Source: Elusimicrobiota bacterium
GTDB lineage: Bacteria > Elusimicrobiota > Elusimicrobia > Elusimicrobiales > UBA9959
Length of the DNA stretch: 64,000 nucleotides
Direction: 5' to 3'
NCBI GenBank assembly: GCA_026388155.1
Contig: JAPLKI010000018.1
Span: forward strand, 124,001 to 188,000
Shown: piece after piece, positions 32,198-39,932 of the stretch
How the letters are laid out: every line of letters starts with the position of its first letter
How positions within the stretch are numbered: position 1 is the first letter of the stretch
Position numbers and translations under genes: made by a program
The notes under the pieces: generated by a model
Database searches by the model: none
The model's input: only the letters and a program-made list of their open reading frames with translations
What the model was told of the DNA's origin: nothing

Positions 32198-32392
32198 ATG
32201 GACCCTATCCCTCCACAGATACTAGTCGCACATATCCACCGCACCGGAATAGAATCCGCTTTACGTCGTCTTAAGGCCGAAGGCAAAGACCACAAAGACG
32301 CTTTATACGAAATCATCGAAGCCGCCAAGGAAGCCGATTGCGCCGCGTTGTTTGCCGCTGCCTGTTCCATGTACGAAGTTTCGCCGGATTAA
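32198..32392 (+). CDS. Small early protein of unknown function
   Basis: A 64-residue acidic helical protein (MDPIPPQILVAHIHRTGIESALRRLKAEGKDHKDALYEII...), starting 2 bp after the preceding stop with AAAGGAGATAA as ribosome binding site. It ends 19 bp before the transposase start. No domain recognised. Confidence 0.6.
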   Translation: MDPIPPQILVAHIHRTGIESALRRLKAEGKDHKDALYEIIEAAKEADCAALFAAACSMYEVSPD

Positions 32393-32411
32393 TTTACGGG
32401 GGAAAAGAAGC

Positions 32412-34385
32412 ATGTATTCACTGAAACAAATAAGTTGCATGTCACAACTGTCGGTTCCTGTCTTACGCAAACGCGCCCAGCGCGAAAACTGGCTCCCGGC
32501 CGAGACCACCACAGTAAACCACGCCAGTGCCAAGCTATACGTGCTGGAGCAGCTGCCGCAGGACATCCGCACCAGGCTGTCGGTTGTCACACCTTCCGGC
32601 AACACCATCCCGGTTCCCATTTGCGCCGCCTCCATCTCCGAAAAGACCAAGCGCATAGCCCTTGCCCGCCTGGACCTCTTGCGCCATTGGCAAAACTGGC
32701 GCGCGCATCATAAAAACCAGCCGCTCACTCAGGTGGACTTCGGTTTTATCTCCGCGTACAACACCGGTGCCGCGTTCCACCCGGTGCATGACCTGCTCGG
32801 CGAAGTCTCCATAAAAACCCTGTACCGCTGGCAGGCCGCGATGGAAAACACCCTGGATTGGACCCGCCTGGTGCCTCTCTATAACTGCGGCTCGAACGAA
32901 GCCCCGGAGCTTAACCCCGCAGAAAAATCCATGTTTGAAAAGCTGCTGCTTAATCCCAAAAAGCCATCAGTTGGATCAGCCGCTCACCTGGTGCGCTATG
33001 CGCTCACCCTCCAGGGCATTCAGCCGCACTCGCCAATAACCTTCCGCCGGTACGCGCAATGGCTGCGCTCCCGCAATAATGATTTATGGGTATTCTGCCG
33101 TGAGGGTCACAAAGCCCTGGTGGATAAAGTGGCCCCGTTCATTCGCCGCGATTCCGCCATGCTCGAAGTCGGCCAGGTGCTGGTGGCCGACGGCCATCGC
33201 CTGAACTTCCTTATGATAAATCCCTACACCGGCAAACCCTGCCGCTGCACCATGATAGGCTACCTCGACTGGAAAAGTTATTACCTGGCCGGCTACGAGA
33301 TCATGCCCGAAGAAAACACCCAGGCCATAGCCTCCGCGCTCCGCAACGCCATCATCAACCTCGGCAAGATACCCCAGGTCTGCTACCAGGACAACGGCAG
33401 CTCATTCCGCAGTCGTTTCTTTACCGCTGATGAAAATCTTGAAGACTGCGGTTTCTACGGCCTCTTCGGCCGGCTCGGTATCGCGCCGGTCTTTGCGCAG
33501 CCTTACAACGCGCGGGCGAAAGTGATAGAAGGCTGGTGGCGGCATTTCGCCGAAACGTTCGAACGCCTTATCCCAAGCTACACCGGCGCGAGCATCGCCG
33601 ATAAACCGGCCTGGATGGCGCGGAATGAAAAATTTCACCGCGCCATCCATAACAACTACGTCTTCAATATTGACGAGATTAAGGAATATATAAATATCTG
33701 GCTGGACTATGCCGGCAGTTGCCCGAATCCTTACGTTAAAAACAAGACCTGTAAACAAGTTTTCGACGAAGGCAGCGGCCCCGGCGTTAACATCTCCGAC
33801 CTGGACGATCTGATGCTCTCCGTGAACATCACCCGGTTGGGCCGCAACGGCGTCCGTTTGTTCGGCCAGGAATATTTTAATGAGGCGCTCTACGGCATGA
33901 TCTCCGAAGTGGTGGTGAAATATAGCCTGTCCGATCTGACCAAAGTGAAGATATACGACCTTAAAGGCAAGTTCATCTGCGAAGCGCCCCGCGTGGAAAG
34001 AATTCACCCCATGGCCACGCTCTTCGGCGACGCCAAAGATAAAACTGCGCTGGCTATGGCGCAGCATATGCAGCGCAAGCTGACCGCCGATACCAAAGAG
34101 CGTTCCATAGAACGCTTTGCCCCGGTGCCCGAAATAGCCTGGTGCGGAATCCCGGCAAACCCCGCGCCTGTGAATGCGGTCCGGGTCTCCGCTATTCCAG
34201 CCTCCGCCGTAGCCGTAACCTCGGCGCATCCCAAAGAAGGCGAGCGCCCTTTGTTTATGGAAATGTTTGAACGCTACGATTGGCTGCTTAAGCATGGCGC
34301 AAATACCGATGAGGATAAAACTTTTATGGCCGACTACGAAAAGAGCAAAGAATTCACACTGCTCTACCGGTCATATAATTCGTAA
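32412..34385 (+). CDS. DDE transposase, MuA family
   Basis: A 657-residue MuA-type transposase (Mu A is 663). The N-terminal domain begins with a winged-helix element (YSLKQISCMSQLSVPVLRKRAQRENW), followed by site-specific DNA-binding domains to about residue 245. The catalytic triad is visible: Asp260 (LVADGHRLN), Asp327 (CYQDNGSSF) and Glu373 (NARAKVIEGWWRHF). The C-terminal part is a beta-barrel domain (TRLGRNGVRLFGQEYFN) and a Pro/Ala-rich tail that in Mu contacts MuB and ClpX. It should bind the 19-bp sites at both prophage ends. The ATG at 32412 has GGGGGAAAAG upstream and begins at the usual YS-x-x-E-like motif; a longer frame start is not needed. Confidence 0.95.
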   Translation: MYSLKQISCMSQLSVPVLRKRAQRENWLPAETTTVNHASAKLYVLEQLPQDIRTRLSVVTPSGNTIPVPICAASISEKTKRIALARLDLLRHWQNWRAHHKNQPLTQVDFGFISAYNTGAAFHPVHDLLGEVSIKTLYRWQAAMENTLDWTRLVPLYNCGSNEAPELNPAEKSMFEKLLLNPKKPSVGSAAHLVRYALTLQGIQPHSPITFRRYAQWLRSRNNDLWVFCREGHKALVDKVAPFIRRDSAMLEVGQVLVADGHRLNFLMINPYTGKPCRCTMIGYLDWKSYYLAGYEIMPEENTQAIASALRNAIINLGKIPQVCYQDNGSSFRSRFFTADENLEDCGFYGLFGRLGIAPVFAQPYNARAKVIEGWWRHFAETFERLIPSYTGASIADKPAWMARNEKFHRAIHNNYVFNIDEIKEYINIWLDYAGSCPNPYVKNKTCKQVFDEGSGPGVNISDLDDLMLSVNITRLGRNGVRLFGQEYFNEALYGMISEVVVKYSLSDLTKVKIYDLKGKFICEAPRVERIHPMATLFGDAKDKTALAMAQHMQRKLTADTKERSIERFAPVPEIAWCGIPANPAPVNAVRVSAIPASAVAVTSAHPKEGERPLFMEMFERYDWLLKHGANTDEDKTFMADYEKSKEFTLLYRSYNS

Positions 34386-34411
34386 AAAACCGCACAGGAG
34401 AAACAAAAAAG

Positions 34412-35095
34412 ATGAAAACCAACTATGTACCAACCGCAAACGTCAAAGCCTTAACTGCCGCCCTCAATCGCATCCACACATTGGAACGCAAAAGCAATCG
34501 CATGGCGCTGGTATTCGGCGATCCAGGCCTGGGCAAGACCGAGGCCGCAGTTCAGTTCCAGGCGAACAACTCGGCCTCAATCTACCTCCGCGCCAAGGCG
34601 CTTATCAGCCCGCGCTGGTTCCTGGAAGACCTGGTGAAAGAACTCGGCGAGCAGCCGCTATATCGCGCCTCAGCGCTATTCGGCCAGGCAAAGGAGCAGC
34701 TCGATAAAAACCCGCGCCTGGTGATAGTGGACGAAGCCGATTATCTGCTGCATGATCCCCGCGCTATGGAAACCCTGCGCGACCTGCACGATTTGACGCC
34801 CGCCTCTATCTGCATAATCGGCATGGCCCTGATGGATCGCAAACTCGCCCGCTTCCGCCATCTGTTTGATCGTTTCGCCGAAGTAATCAAATTCTCCGAT
34901 TTGACGCTAAACGACGTTAAAACTATAGCCGCCCAAAACTGCGAAGTGCGAATAAGCGACGATGCCGCCGCCTTCATCCACCGCAATACACCCCGCTTCC
35001 GCCAGGTAATAGCCTGGCTGCATAAAGCCGAGCACCTTGCCCGCACCAACAGCCTTAAAGAGATAACCGCCGCGCATCTGGAAGGCCGGAAATGA
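34412..35095 (+). CDS. Transposition target ATPase, MuB family
   Basis: A 227-residue AAA+ ATPase that, in Mu, delivers target DNA to the transposase and gives target immunity. Walker A is GDPGLGKT (36-43) and Walker B is LVIVDEAD (103-110), followed by IIGMALMDRKLARF (sensor region). It lacks the N-terminal helix-turn-helix extension of the Mu protein (312 residues), so DNA binding would rest on the AAA+ core and the C-terminal segment. AGGAG lies before the ATG, and the stop overlaps the next start. Confidence 0.93.
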   Translation: MKTNYVPTANVKALTAALNRIHTLERKSNRMALVFGDPGLGKTEAAVQFQANNSASIYLRAKALISPRWFLEDLVKELGEQPLYRASALFGQAKEQLDKNPRLVIVDEADYLLHDPRAMETLRDLHDLTPASICIIGMALMDRKLARFRHLFDRFAEVIKFSDLTLNDVKTIAAQNCEVRISDDAAAFIHRNTPRFRQVIAWLHKAEHLARTNSLKEITAAHLEGRK

Positions 35096-35358
35096 AGAAT
35101 AATCCCACCCTTCCACCGATAGAGCGCCTGTGGCGTTCCACGCGCGCCCTGCGTAGCTTTATCACTATGGACCTTATGCTGATGGCTGGCACCGAGCGCC
35201 AGCAGACTATAAACTTCTGCCGCGCGCTGGTCCGCGCCGGTTACGCCGTGCGCGAGTCCGTCACCCGCACCCAGGTGCGCGGCCGCCTGCCGCATTATCG
35301 CCTGGTCAAAGACCCCGGCCCCAATCTGCCGGTTGAACTTATCAGGGAGGATAAATGA
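35092..35358 (+). CDS. Early phage protein of unknown function
   Basis: An 88-residue basic protein coupled by ATGA to the MuB gene and the next gene. RQQTINFCRALVRAGYAVRESVTRTQVRGRLPHYRLVKDPGP has a winged-helix-like ending (a strand-turn-strand RLPHYRLVKD), so DNA binding is possible. No family is assigned. Confidence 0.65.
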   Translation: MKNNPTLPPIERLWRSTRALRSFITMDLMLMAGTERQQTINFCRALVRAGYAVRESVTRTQVRGRLPHYRLVKDPGPNLPVELIREDK

Positions 35359-35600
35359 CCGTGCAAGAAGCTCTTTCTATTGTAAAGGATATCGCTCTCC
35401 GGCATGGCATTAGGAAGACGGCTAAAATTTTTGGGGTTACTCCTGGGACCGTCTCTTATATTGCAAGGGGAAATAGTCGTATAAGTGGTAAAAGGATTTT
35501 TAAAAAAGTAGCAAGGGTTATGTTGACAATATGCTCTGGCTGGACTCCTTTATGTTCTACCTGTGCAAGAGCCAAGGATATAACGCCATGCCAGAAATAA
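35355..35600 (+). CDS. Small helix-turn-helix protein
   Basis: An 81-residue protein with a clear helix-turn-helix (KTAKIFGVTPGTVSYIARGNSRISG, residues about 22-46) and a Cys-containing tail (CSTCARAKDITPC). It is coupled by ATGA to the preceding gene and overlaps the GemA gene by 13 bp. It could regulate early or middle genes; no target is visible. Confidence 0.65.
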   Translation: MTVQEALSIVKDIALRHGIRKTAKIFGVTPGTVSYIARGNSRISGKRIFKKVARVMLTICSGWTPLCSTCARAKDITPCQK

Positions 35601-36028
35601 CCCCCGCGCAGATAAAGCGTATCCACACGCTCAAAAATGCCCTGGAAATGACCGACACGCAATACCGCGCCGCCCTGGAGCAGTTCCACGTCTTCAGCAG
35701 CAAGCAGCTCACAGAGGCGCAGGCTGGCCAGTTTGCAAGCGAGCTGGAGAACGTGGCCGTCAGCAAAGGCAAATGGGTGCGCCCCTACCGCAAATACCAG
35801 CACCTGGGCGGCCGCCGCGACATGGCCACCCCGAAGCAGCTCCGCATGATAGAGGCTATGTGGGGGGACGTCTCACGCGCCGGCACCAACGCGGACCGCG
35901 CCGCCGCGCTTAAAAAGTTCCTGCAACGGTTTGATATCTCCACCATGGAGGACATCCGCTGGTATGACGTGCGCAAAATAGTAGCCGCCCTTAAAGCCAT
36001 GCAGGCGGGGGTTAAAGGTGAAATTTAA
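35588..36028 (+). CDS. gemA: GemA/gp16-family regulator (DUF1018)
   Basis: A 146-residue protein of the phage gp16/GemA family, which in Mu affects host gene expression and DNA supercoiling. ITPAQIKRIHTLKNALEMTDTQYRAALEQFHV and ATPKQLRMIEAMWGDVSR are family signatures. The ATG at 35588 has AAGGA upstream; the longer in-frame start would lie inside the previous gene. Confidence 0.88.
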   Translation: MPEITPAQIKRIHTLKNALEMTDTQYRAALEQFHVFSSKQLTEAQAGQFASELENVAVSKGKWVRPYRKYQHLGGRRDMATPKQLRMIEAMWGDVSRAGTNADRAAALKKFLQRFDISTMEDIRWYDVRKIVAALKAMQAGVKGEI

Positions 36029-36029
36029 T

Positions 36030-36203
36030 ATGCATAAAGATATTCAGGACAATGTTTGTTTCTGGTTAGGCCGCCGGATGGAAGATAACGTCGAAGACCG
36101 CATAACCCTATATGACATTTTCTTTACGGTGATGATTTTTGTGGACATCTACGCCCTGGACGCCGCCGCGCACCAGCTCGCGCTTATCCTGGTAAAAAGG
36201 TGA
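36030..36203 (+). CDS. Small early protein with a hydrophobic segment
   Basis: A 57-residue protein whose C-terminal half (YDIFFTVMIFVDIYALDAAAHQLALILV) is hydrophobic and could be a membrane segment. AAAGGTG is 9 bp upstream of the ATG. It may be a small membrane protein; no family recognised. Confidence 0.55.
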   Translation: MHKDIQDNVCFWLGRRMEDNVEDRITLYDIFFTVMIFVDIYALDAAAHQLALILVKR

Positions 36204-36206
36204 TCT

Positions 36207-36773
36207 ATGGCGGACTCTAATTTTTGGTGCTCGGAATGCAAGCGTAACACTGATCACACTGATATCAGGGAGACCCGGATTCATATATGCGCAATCTGTG
36301 GCCTTGAGACGCACTGGAAAAAAGGCTATACGCTCGCCAGGCCTAAAGATGAAGTTCGAAAAGCGTATTTTGGCGGCGGCCAGCAATATTACCGCACAAC
36401 CAAAACAATAAAGGAGACTAAAACCATGGCATACAAGAAATTATCAGAAGACGAACTTCGGGAACTGCGCGATCACTGGAACGCGCTGCCCGAAGAAGAA
36501 AAAAACACCGCGCAAATTGCTTCTCTGGCGGAAAGATTCGGCGTCAGCAAGAACACCATCATCCGCAAGGTGAAAAGTGATACCGGCGGCAAACGCAAAA
36601 CCCCCGGCGCTAAAAGAGCCTATACAAAAAAAACAAAGAACATCCCCGCGGCTCCCGGCGCCGGGATGTTCCAGAGCGCTGTCTGTGGCATTGTGGACGC
36701 TAAATTCGCCGCCTTCCGCGAAGAGTTGCCCGCGCTTATAGAAGCCGCCCTGGCAAAGCTGATAAAGGGCTGA
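36207..36773 (+). CDS. Zinc-ribbon plus helix-turn-helix early protein, with internal start
   Basis: A 188-residue protein. Residues 1-35 carry a zinc ribbon (CSECKRN... CAICGLE). From Met74 a helix-turn-helix follows (AQIASLAERFGVSKNTIIRKVKSD) and then a basic linker and a C-terminal amphipathic helix (FAAFREELPALIEAALAKLIKG). AGGAG with correct spacing precedes the in-frame ATG at 36426, so a 115-residue form lacking the zinc ribbon is also likely. The two forms would share DNA-binding but differ in the N-terminal domain. Confidence 0.68.
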   Translation: MADSNFWCSECKRNTDHTDIRETRIHICAICGLETHWKKGYTLARPKDEVRKAYFGGGQQYYRTTKTIKETKTMAYKKLSEDELRELRDHWNALPEEEKNTAQIASLAERFGVSKNTIIRKVKSDTGGKRKTPGAKRAYTKKTKNIPAAPGAGMFQSAVCGIVDAKFAAFREELPALIEAALAKLIKG

Positions 36774-36795
36774 CCGGGCGCCAAGGAGCGACGTG

Positions 36796-37191
36796 ATGAA
36801 GACTCTTAAAAAGATAACCAACGAACTCAGCAGCACCGGCCTCACCATCTGCCCGGTCTGCAATCAGCCGCCAAACTGGTTTAAAGACGGCAAGCTTCAC
36901 ACGTCGCCCATGGTGAATATTGAATTAAACAATCTGGACGCGCTGGTCCACCGTTGCTGCCTGCATCAGCTCTATACCGACATTAACGGCCAGATCAGAA
37001 TCCACTACCGCAAAAAGTTCCTGCTGACCTTCATCCCGGCCTGCGGTAAGTTCCTTGTCGGCGCGGCCAAGCTGATCCGTTTATTATCTAAGCACGGCAT
37101 AAAAGCCGGCTTAGAGCAGTTTAAAAACTCCCGGCGTCCTCTCTCCTCACCCCCTAAAATGGACGCCGGGAGCCGTTTTCATAAACATTAA
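36796..37191 (+). CDS. Early zinc-binding protein
   Basis: A 131-residue protein with a zinc-binding N-terminal motif (CPVCNQPPNW and HRCC) and a hydrophobic middle (FLLTFIPACGKFLVGAAKLI). AAGGAG sits 7 bp before the start. A GTG 3 bp upstream is also possible. Function unknown. Confidence 0.65.
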   Translation: MKTLKKITNELSSTGLTICPVCNQPPNWFKDGKLHTSPMVNIELNNLDALVHRCCLHQLYTDINGQIRIHYRKKFLLTFIPACGKFLVGAAKLIRLLSKHGIKAGLEQFKNSRRPLSSPPKMDAGSRFHKH

Positions 37192-37218
37192 AACACATTG
37201 TAATACATTGGAGTGATT

Positions 37219-37776
37219 ATGCAAAACACCATCCCCGCAGAACAAAAAGAAACCGCGCGCGAATATCTGCGCCGTGCATTCTCCGCCCGCGCCGGCCAAT
37301 GGTTCACCATGGAAGAAATAAAATCCGCCGTGGACACCACCCACGGCATCCGCGCTTTATGCACTCGAGGCGACGAAGCCGTTCTTGCTGGCGAGCTGAT
37401 AAACCGTTTCCGCTCCGGCAGGAATTATAAGGAATGGTCATGGCTCGGCCATGACAAACCCGAATTTTTCTTCTACCAACTCAACGGCGAATATAGCCCG
37501 CTCTACCCCAATTATTGTGACCTGGACGCATATGTCAAAAAGCTGCTTAAAAAGCCGAAGGAAGAGATATCCATTTACCGCGGCTCCCATGACACCCCGG
37601 TGTTTATGCTCGCTATACATCTCTCCCCGCTCGACCTGGTAGAGCGTGATTATTCCCTCTGCACTAACTGCCATGGGACTGGCCGTGCCTGGCAATTGAT
37701 TATTGGAAAATTTACTCCTGATGATCCCTGTTTGTTTTGCGAAGGTTCAGGCTGGTCCGAAAAGGAGAAAACATGA
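37219..37776 (+). CDS. Early protein with DnaJ-type zinc-finger motif
   Basis: A 185-residue protein whose last third has two CxxCxGxG-like units (CTNCHGTGRAW and CLFCEGSGW), as in the DnaJ central zinc finger, where they bind two zinc ions or unfolded substrate. The N-terminus has a winged-helix-like segment (AGQWFTMEEIKSAVDTTHGIR). GGAG is 5 bp before the ATG. The stop overlaps the next start. It could recruit host chaperones or fold a phage protein; this is inference from the motif. Confidence 0.68.
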   Translation: MQNTIPAEQKETAREYLRRAFSARAGQWFTMEEIKSAVDTTHGIRALCTRGDEAVLAGELINRFRSGRNYKEWSWLGHDKPEFFFYQLNGEYSPLYPNYCDLDAYVKKLLKKPKEEISIYRGSHDTPVFMLAIHLSPLDLVERDYSLCTNCHGTGRAWQLIIGKFTPDDPCLFCEGSGWSEKEKT

Positions 37777-38048
37777 TCACGTTCAAACCCTATCAGCATC
37801 TTCCCATCCAAGTTAAAGCTCTCCACTATACCGGCACCTTGAACGATGCCGGCGACCTGGAGAGCTTATATAAAGGAAAGGTCCACCTGGAATTCCGTGG
37901 TATCTTCACCGGGTGCATCATGGTGGATATACCCGGAGGCCGGCTCCAGCGCGTGATGCCCGGCGACTTCCTGATAGACTCCCCCATTTTAGGGCTTTAC
38001 GCTATGACAACGGAAGATTTTATTCAATGTTACGAGGCGCATAAATGA
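37773..38048 (+). CDS. Early beta-rich phage protein of unknown function
   Basis: A 91-residue protein (MITFKPYQHLPIQVKALHYTGT...) with alternating strands and no metal motif. It starts in an ATGA overlap with the previous stop and has AAGGAG 5 bp upstream. It resembles small PGDWI-like phage proteins by its VMPGDFLIDSP motif. Confidence 0.65.
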   Translation: MITFKPYQHLPIQVKALHYTGTLNDAGDLESLYKGKVHLEFRGIFTGCIMVDIPGGRLQRVMPGDFLIDSPILGLYAMTTEDFIQCYEAHK

Positions 38049-38218
38049 CGTTCCAGAAAATAACCCACAAAAAAGGAAAGACATACCTGTTCCTCGGAGA
38101 ACTCCACCACGCTCCCAATAAAGACGCGGTTCTCCGCCGCCTTAAATGGAGCGTCAGCCCGCAAAATTTAAAGCTTGTAAGGAAAATAAAACGGACCGCA
38201 CAAGGAGAAAATAAATGA
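38045..38218 (+). CDS. Very small basic early protein
   Basis: A 57-residue basic protein (MTFQKITHKKGKTYLFLGELHHAPNKD...) that begins in an ATGA overlap with the preceding stop and ends in an ATGA overlap with the Gam start. The double coupling supports that it is real. No domain is recognised. Confidence 0.6.
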   Translation: MTFQKITHKKGKTYLFLGELHHAPNKDAVLRRLKWSVSPQNLKLVRKIKRTAQGENK

Positions 38219-38733
38219 CCGGACTGAAACTTGCAGACATCGAAGTCTTCGCCAGCGACTATGCGAAGAAACGCCAGGCTGTTGTAGAGCTGGCCGAAAC
38301 CATGCGCCGTGAGATGGAAGACGTGAAGCGTAAATACATCACTGAACTTAAAATCCGCGTAGCCTCAGCCGCCGAAAAAAAACACGCGCTCAGTAATATC
38401 CTGGAGTCCAATAAAGAACTTTTTGATAAACCCCGCACCCAGGTCTTCAGCGGCATCAAAGTCGGCTTCCAGAAGCAGACCGGCACCATAGAATGGACCG
38501 ACATTGATAAAACTGTGGAGCTGATAAAGAAGAACTTCCCTGAAAGTGCTGACACCCTGCTTAAGACCGAGACTACCCCGGTAAAAGCCTCCCTGGCGCA
38601 GCTCAGTGCGGCCGAGCTTAAATCCATCTCCTGCCGCCTTGAAGGCACGGACGATAAGCTGCTCATAAAGCCTGTGGACGCCAACGTAGACAAACTGGTG
38701 GAAGCCCTGCTAAAAGACGAAAACAAGGATTAA
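38215..38733 (+). CDS. gam: Host-nuclease inhibitor Gam
   Basis: A 172-residue protein of the Mu Gam family (Mu Gam is 174), which binds DNA ends and protects them from host exonucleases, and is a Ku-like dimer. Long coiled-coil helix (EVFASDYAKKRQAVVELAETMRREMEDVKRKYITEL) followed by SGIKVGFQKQTGTIEWTDIDKTVELIK is diagnostic. AAGGAGAA precedes the ATG. Confidence 0.88.
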   Translation: MTGLKLADIEVFASDYAKKRQAVVELAETMRREMEDVKRKYITELKIRVASAAEKKHALSNILESNKELFDKPRTQVFSGIKVGFQKQTGTIEWTDIDKTVELIKKNFPESADTLLKTETTPVKASLAQLSAAELKSISCRLEGTDDKLLIKPVDANVDKLVEALLKDENKD

Positions 38734-38736
38734 ACT

Positions 38737-38955
38737 ATGACCTCCTCACTATGGAATAAACGATATAAAGAAGGAACGCCAGTCCGATATTTCCCGACAC
38801 TGGGTTGTAAAGAATTTATGGATGGCATCACCCGTTCCTGGGCTTGGGATTTATGCGGTACACCTGTAGTATTAATAACAGGAAAAATTGGTGGCGTAGC
38901 TTTACGCAACCTTGTGGTTATTCCTGGGAAGGGGGATTATGCAGGAACCAAATGA
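38737..38955 (+). CDS. Small early protein of unknown function
   Basis: A 72-residue protein (MTSSLWNKRYKEGTPVRYFPTLGCKEF... GKIGGVALRNLVVIPG) that looks like a small beta-barrel. Similar compact proteins occur in phage early regions. It overlaps the Mor-type gene by 17 bp. Confidence 0.6.
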   Translation: MTSSLWNKRYKEGTPVRYFPTLGCKEFMDGITRSWAWDLCGTPVVLITGKIGGVALRNLVVIPGKGDYAGTK

Positions 38956-39283
38956 GGATTTAAGTTGGATTAAAAAACTCGACGAAAAAGATATAGCCAA
39001 GCATTTCACTAACGATATAACTTTGATTTACGAGCATTGCGGGCTGGAGGTTTTGATAAAACTTTGGGAAAAACTCGCCTCTATAAATCTCTATTTATCT
39101 GAGAAACCGCTAATGGCTATGCGCCGGGAATATATCCATAAGAACTACGTAAAAACCAACACTGGCAACAATGCAAAAGAACTGGCAGTGCTTTTGCATG
39201 TTTCGGAACAATATGTCTATATCGCGCTCAAAGATAATAGCGGATCACTCCCTGACGATCCCAAATTATTCCCCAACATATAA
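38939..39283 (+). CDS. mor: Mor-type transcription activator
   Basis: A 114-residue member of the Mor family, which activates middle or late transcription in Mu-like phages. The dimerisation region (ITLIYEHCGLEVLIKLWEKLASINLYLSE) is followed by RREYIHKNYVKTNTGNNAKELAVLLHVSEQYVYIAL, the helix-turn-helix. The ATG at 38939 follows GGAAGGGGGATT; the longer in-frame start lies in the upstream gene. It is the only Mor/C-type gene seen, so it probably acts at the divergent promoter near 22949. Confidence 0.85.
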   Translation: MQEPNEDLSWIKKLDEKDIAKHFTNDITLIYEHCGLEVLIKLWEKLASINLYLSEKPLMAMRREYIHKNYVKTNTGNNAKELAVLLHVSEQYVYIALKDNSGSLPDDPKLFPNI

Positions 39284-39292
39284 GGAAAGGCT

Positions 39293-39490
39293 ATGTCACA
39301 AACTTTAAAGACAAAAATACCGCTACCCGAACCGGAAAGAGTTTTCGCCCCGGAAACCTGCCCCAAATGCGGCAAACCCACTAAGTTCTGTTCGCACTGC
39401 ACCAGCCGCTTCTGCGATAACCCGGCCTGCCCAGACTGCGACACCTACCACCGAGCCGAATGCCGGGACCAGCACGACCTGGGGGACTGA
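39293..39490 (+). CDS. Small zinc-finger early protein
   Basis: A 65-residue protein with six Cys in CPKCGKPTKFCSHCTSRFC... CPDC and a C-terminal His/Asp-rich segment, which should bind one or two zinc ions. AAGGAAAGG precedes the ATG. Function unknown. Confidence 0.65.
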   Translation: MSQTLKTKIPLPEPERVFAPETCPKCGKPTKFCSHCTSRFCDNPACPDCDTYHRAECRDQHDLGD

Positions 39491-39491
39491 T

Positions 39492-39739
39492 ATGCGCTCA
39501 GTAAAATATTAGTAGTAGATAACGACGCCCATTTAAAAAAAGCCTTTTTAGCTACGCTTATGGTGATTGCGGCTAACTCAATCTCAAAATTTAAAAACTC
39601 GGGAATAGATATTCCTCCTTTATGGAGTCCGGTTATTCAATATAAAAAAACCTCTCCAAAAGTCGGCAGAAATCAACTCTGTCCATGTGGCTCAAATCTT
39701 AAATTTAAAAGATGCTGCGGTAATAAAAAATTGGAGTAA
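39492..39739 (+). pseudogene. Frameshifted SEC-C motif protein
   Basis: GGGGGA precedes an ATG at 39492, but that frame reads MRSVKY and stops. One base later the other frame continues [20 protein letters not shown] through [18 protein letters not shown] to KKLE with stop at 39739. Adding one A to the A-run near 39503 would restore an 82-residue protein with a C-terminal SEC-C zinc motif (CPCGS...RCC). Either it is a real deletion, or an error, or translation restarts at the ATG at 39560 (59 residues). Confidence 0.55.
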
Positions 39740-39740
39740 T

Positions 39741-39932
39741 ATGGCCATCAAAAACGAACGGGTTGAATGCCCCTACTGCGGCCGCGCCATGGTTCATGTT
39801 GAAGGCCGAAAATACCTTTGCCCCAAGCGTTGCCTGACCCGCCCCATAACGCGCCAGGAGGCCGCTTCCTGGCTCAAAAAAAAGGCCGCACAAAGCGACC
39901 TAGAACCCTCACCCGGCGGGCTCCTTTTTTGA
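39741..39932 (+). CDS. Small zinc-ribbon protein at the end of the early block
   Basis: A 63-residue protein with CPYCGRAMVHVEGRKYLCPKRC, one zinc-ribbon-like motif, and a basic helix. GGAG at 39733-39736 with 4-bp spacing precedes the ATG, so I reject the longer upstream start. It is the last gene before the right end; a short hairpin-like GC-rich stretch followed by TTTTTT at about 39921-39930 may help stop transcription. Confidence 0.65.
   Translation: MAIKNERVECPYCGRAMVHVEGRKYLCPKRCLTRPITRQEAASWLKKKAAQSDLEPSPGGLLF

Noticed and set aside
33402-34295. 297-codon minus-strand frame in the transposase gene
   Set aside because: Fully antisense to the catalytic domain of the MuA-type transposase, with no ribosome binding site or recognisable domain.
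39687-39740. Upstream extension of the last early zinc-ribbon gene
   Set aside because: GGAG and ATG at 39741 give a better start, and the extension overlaps the SEC-C frame.
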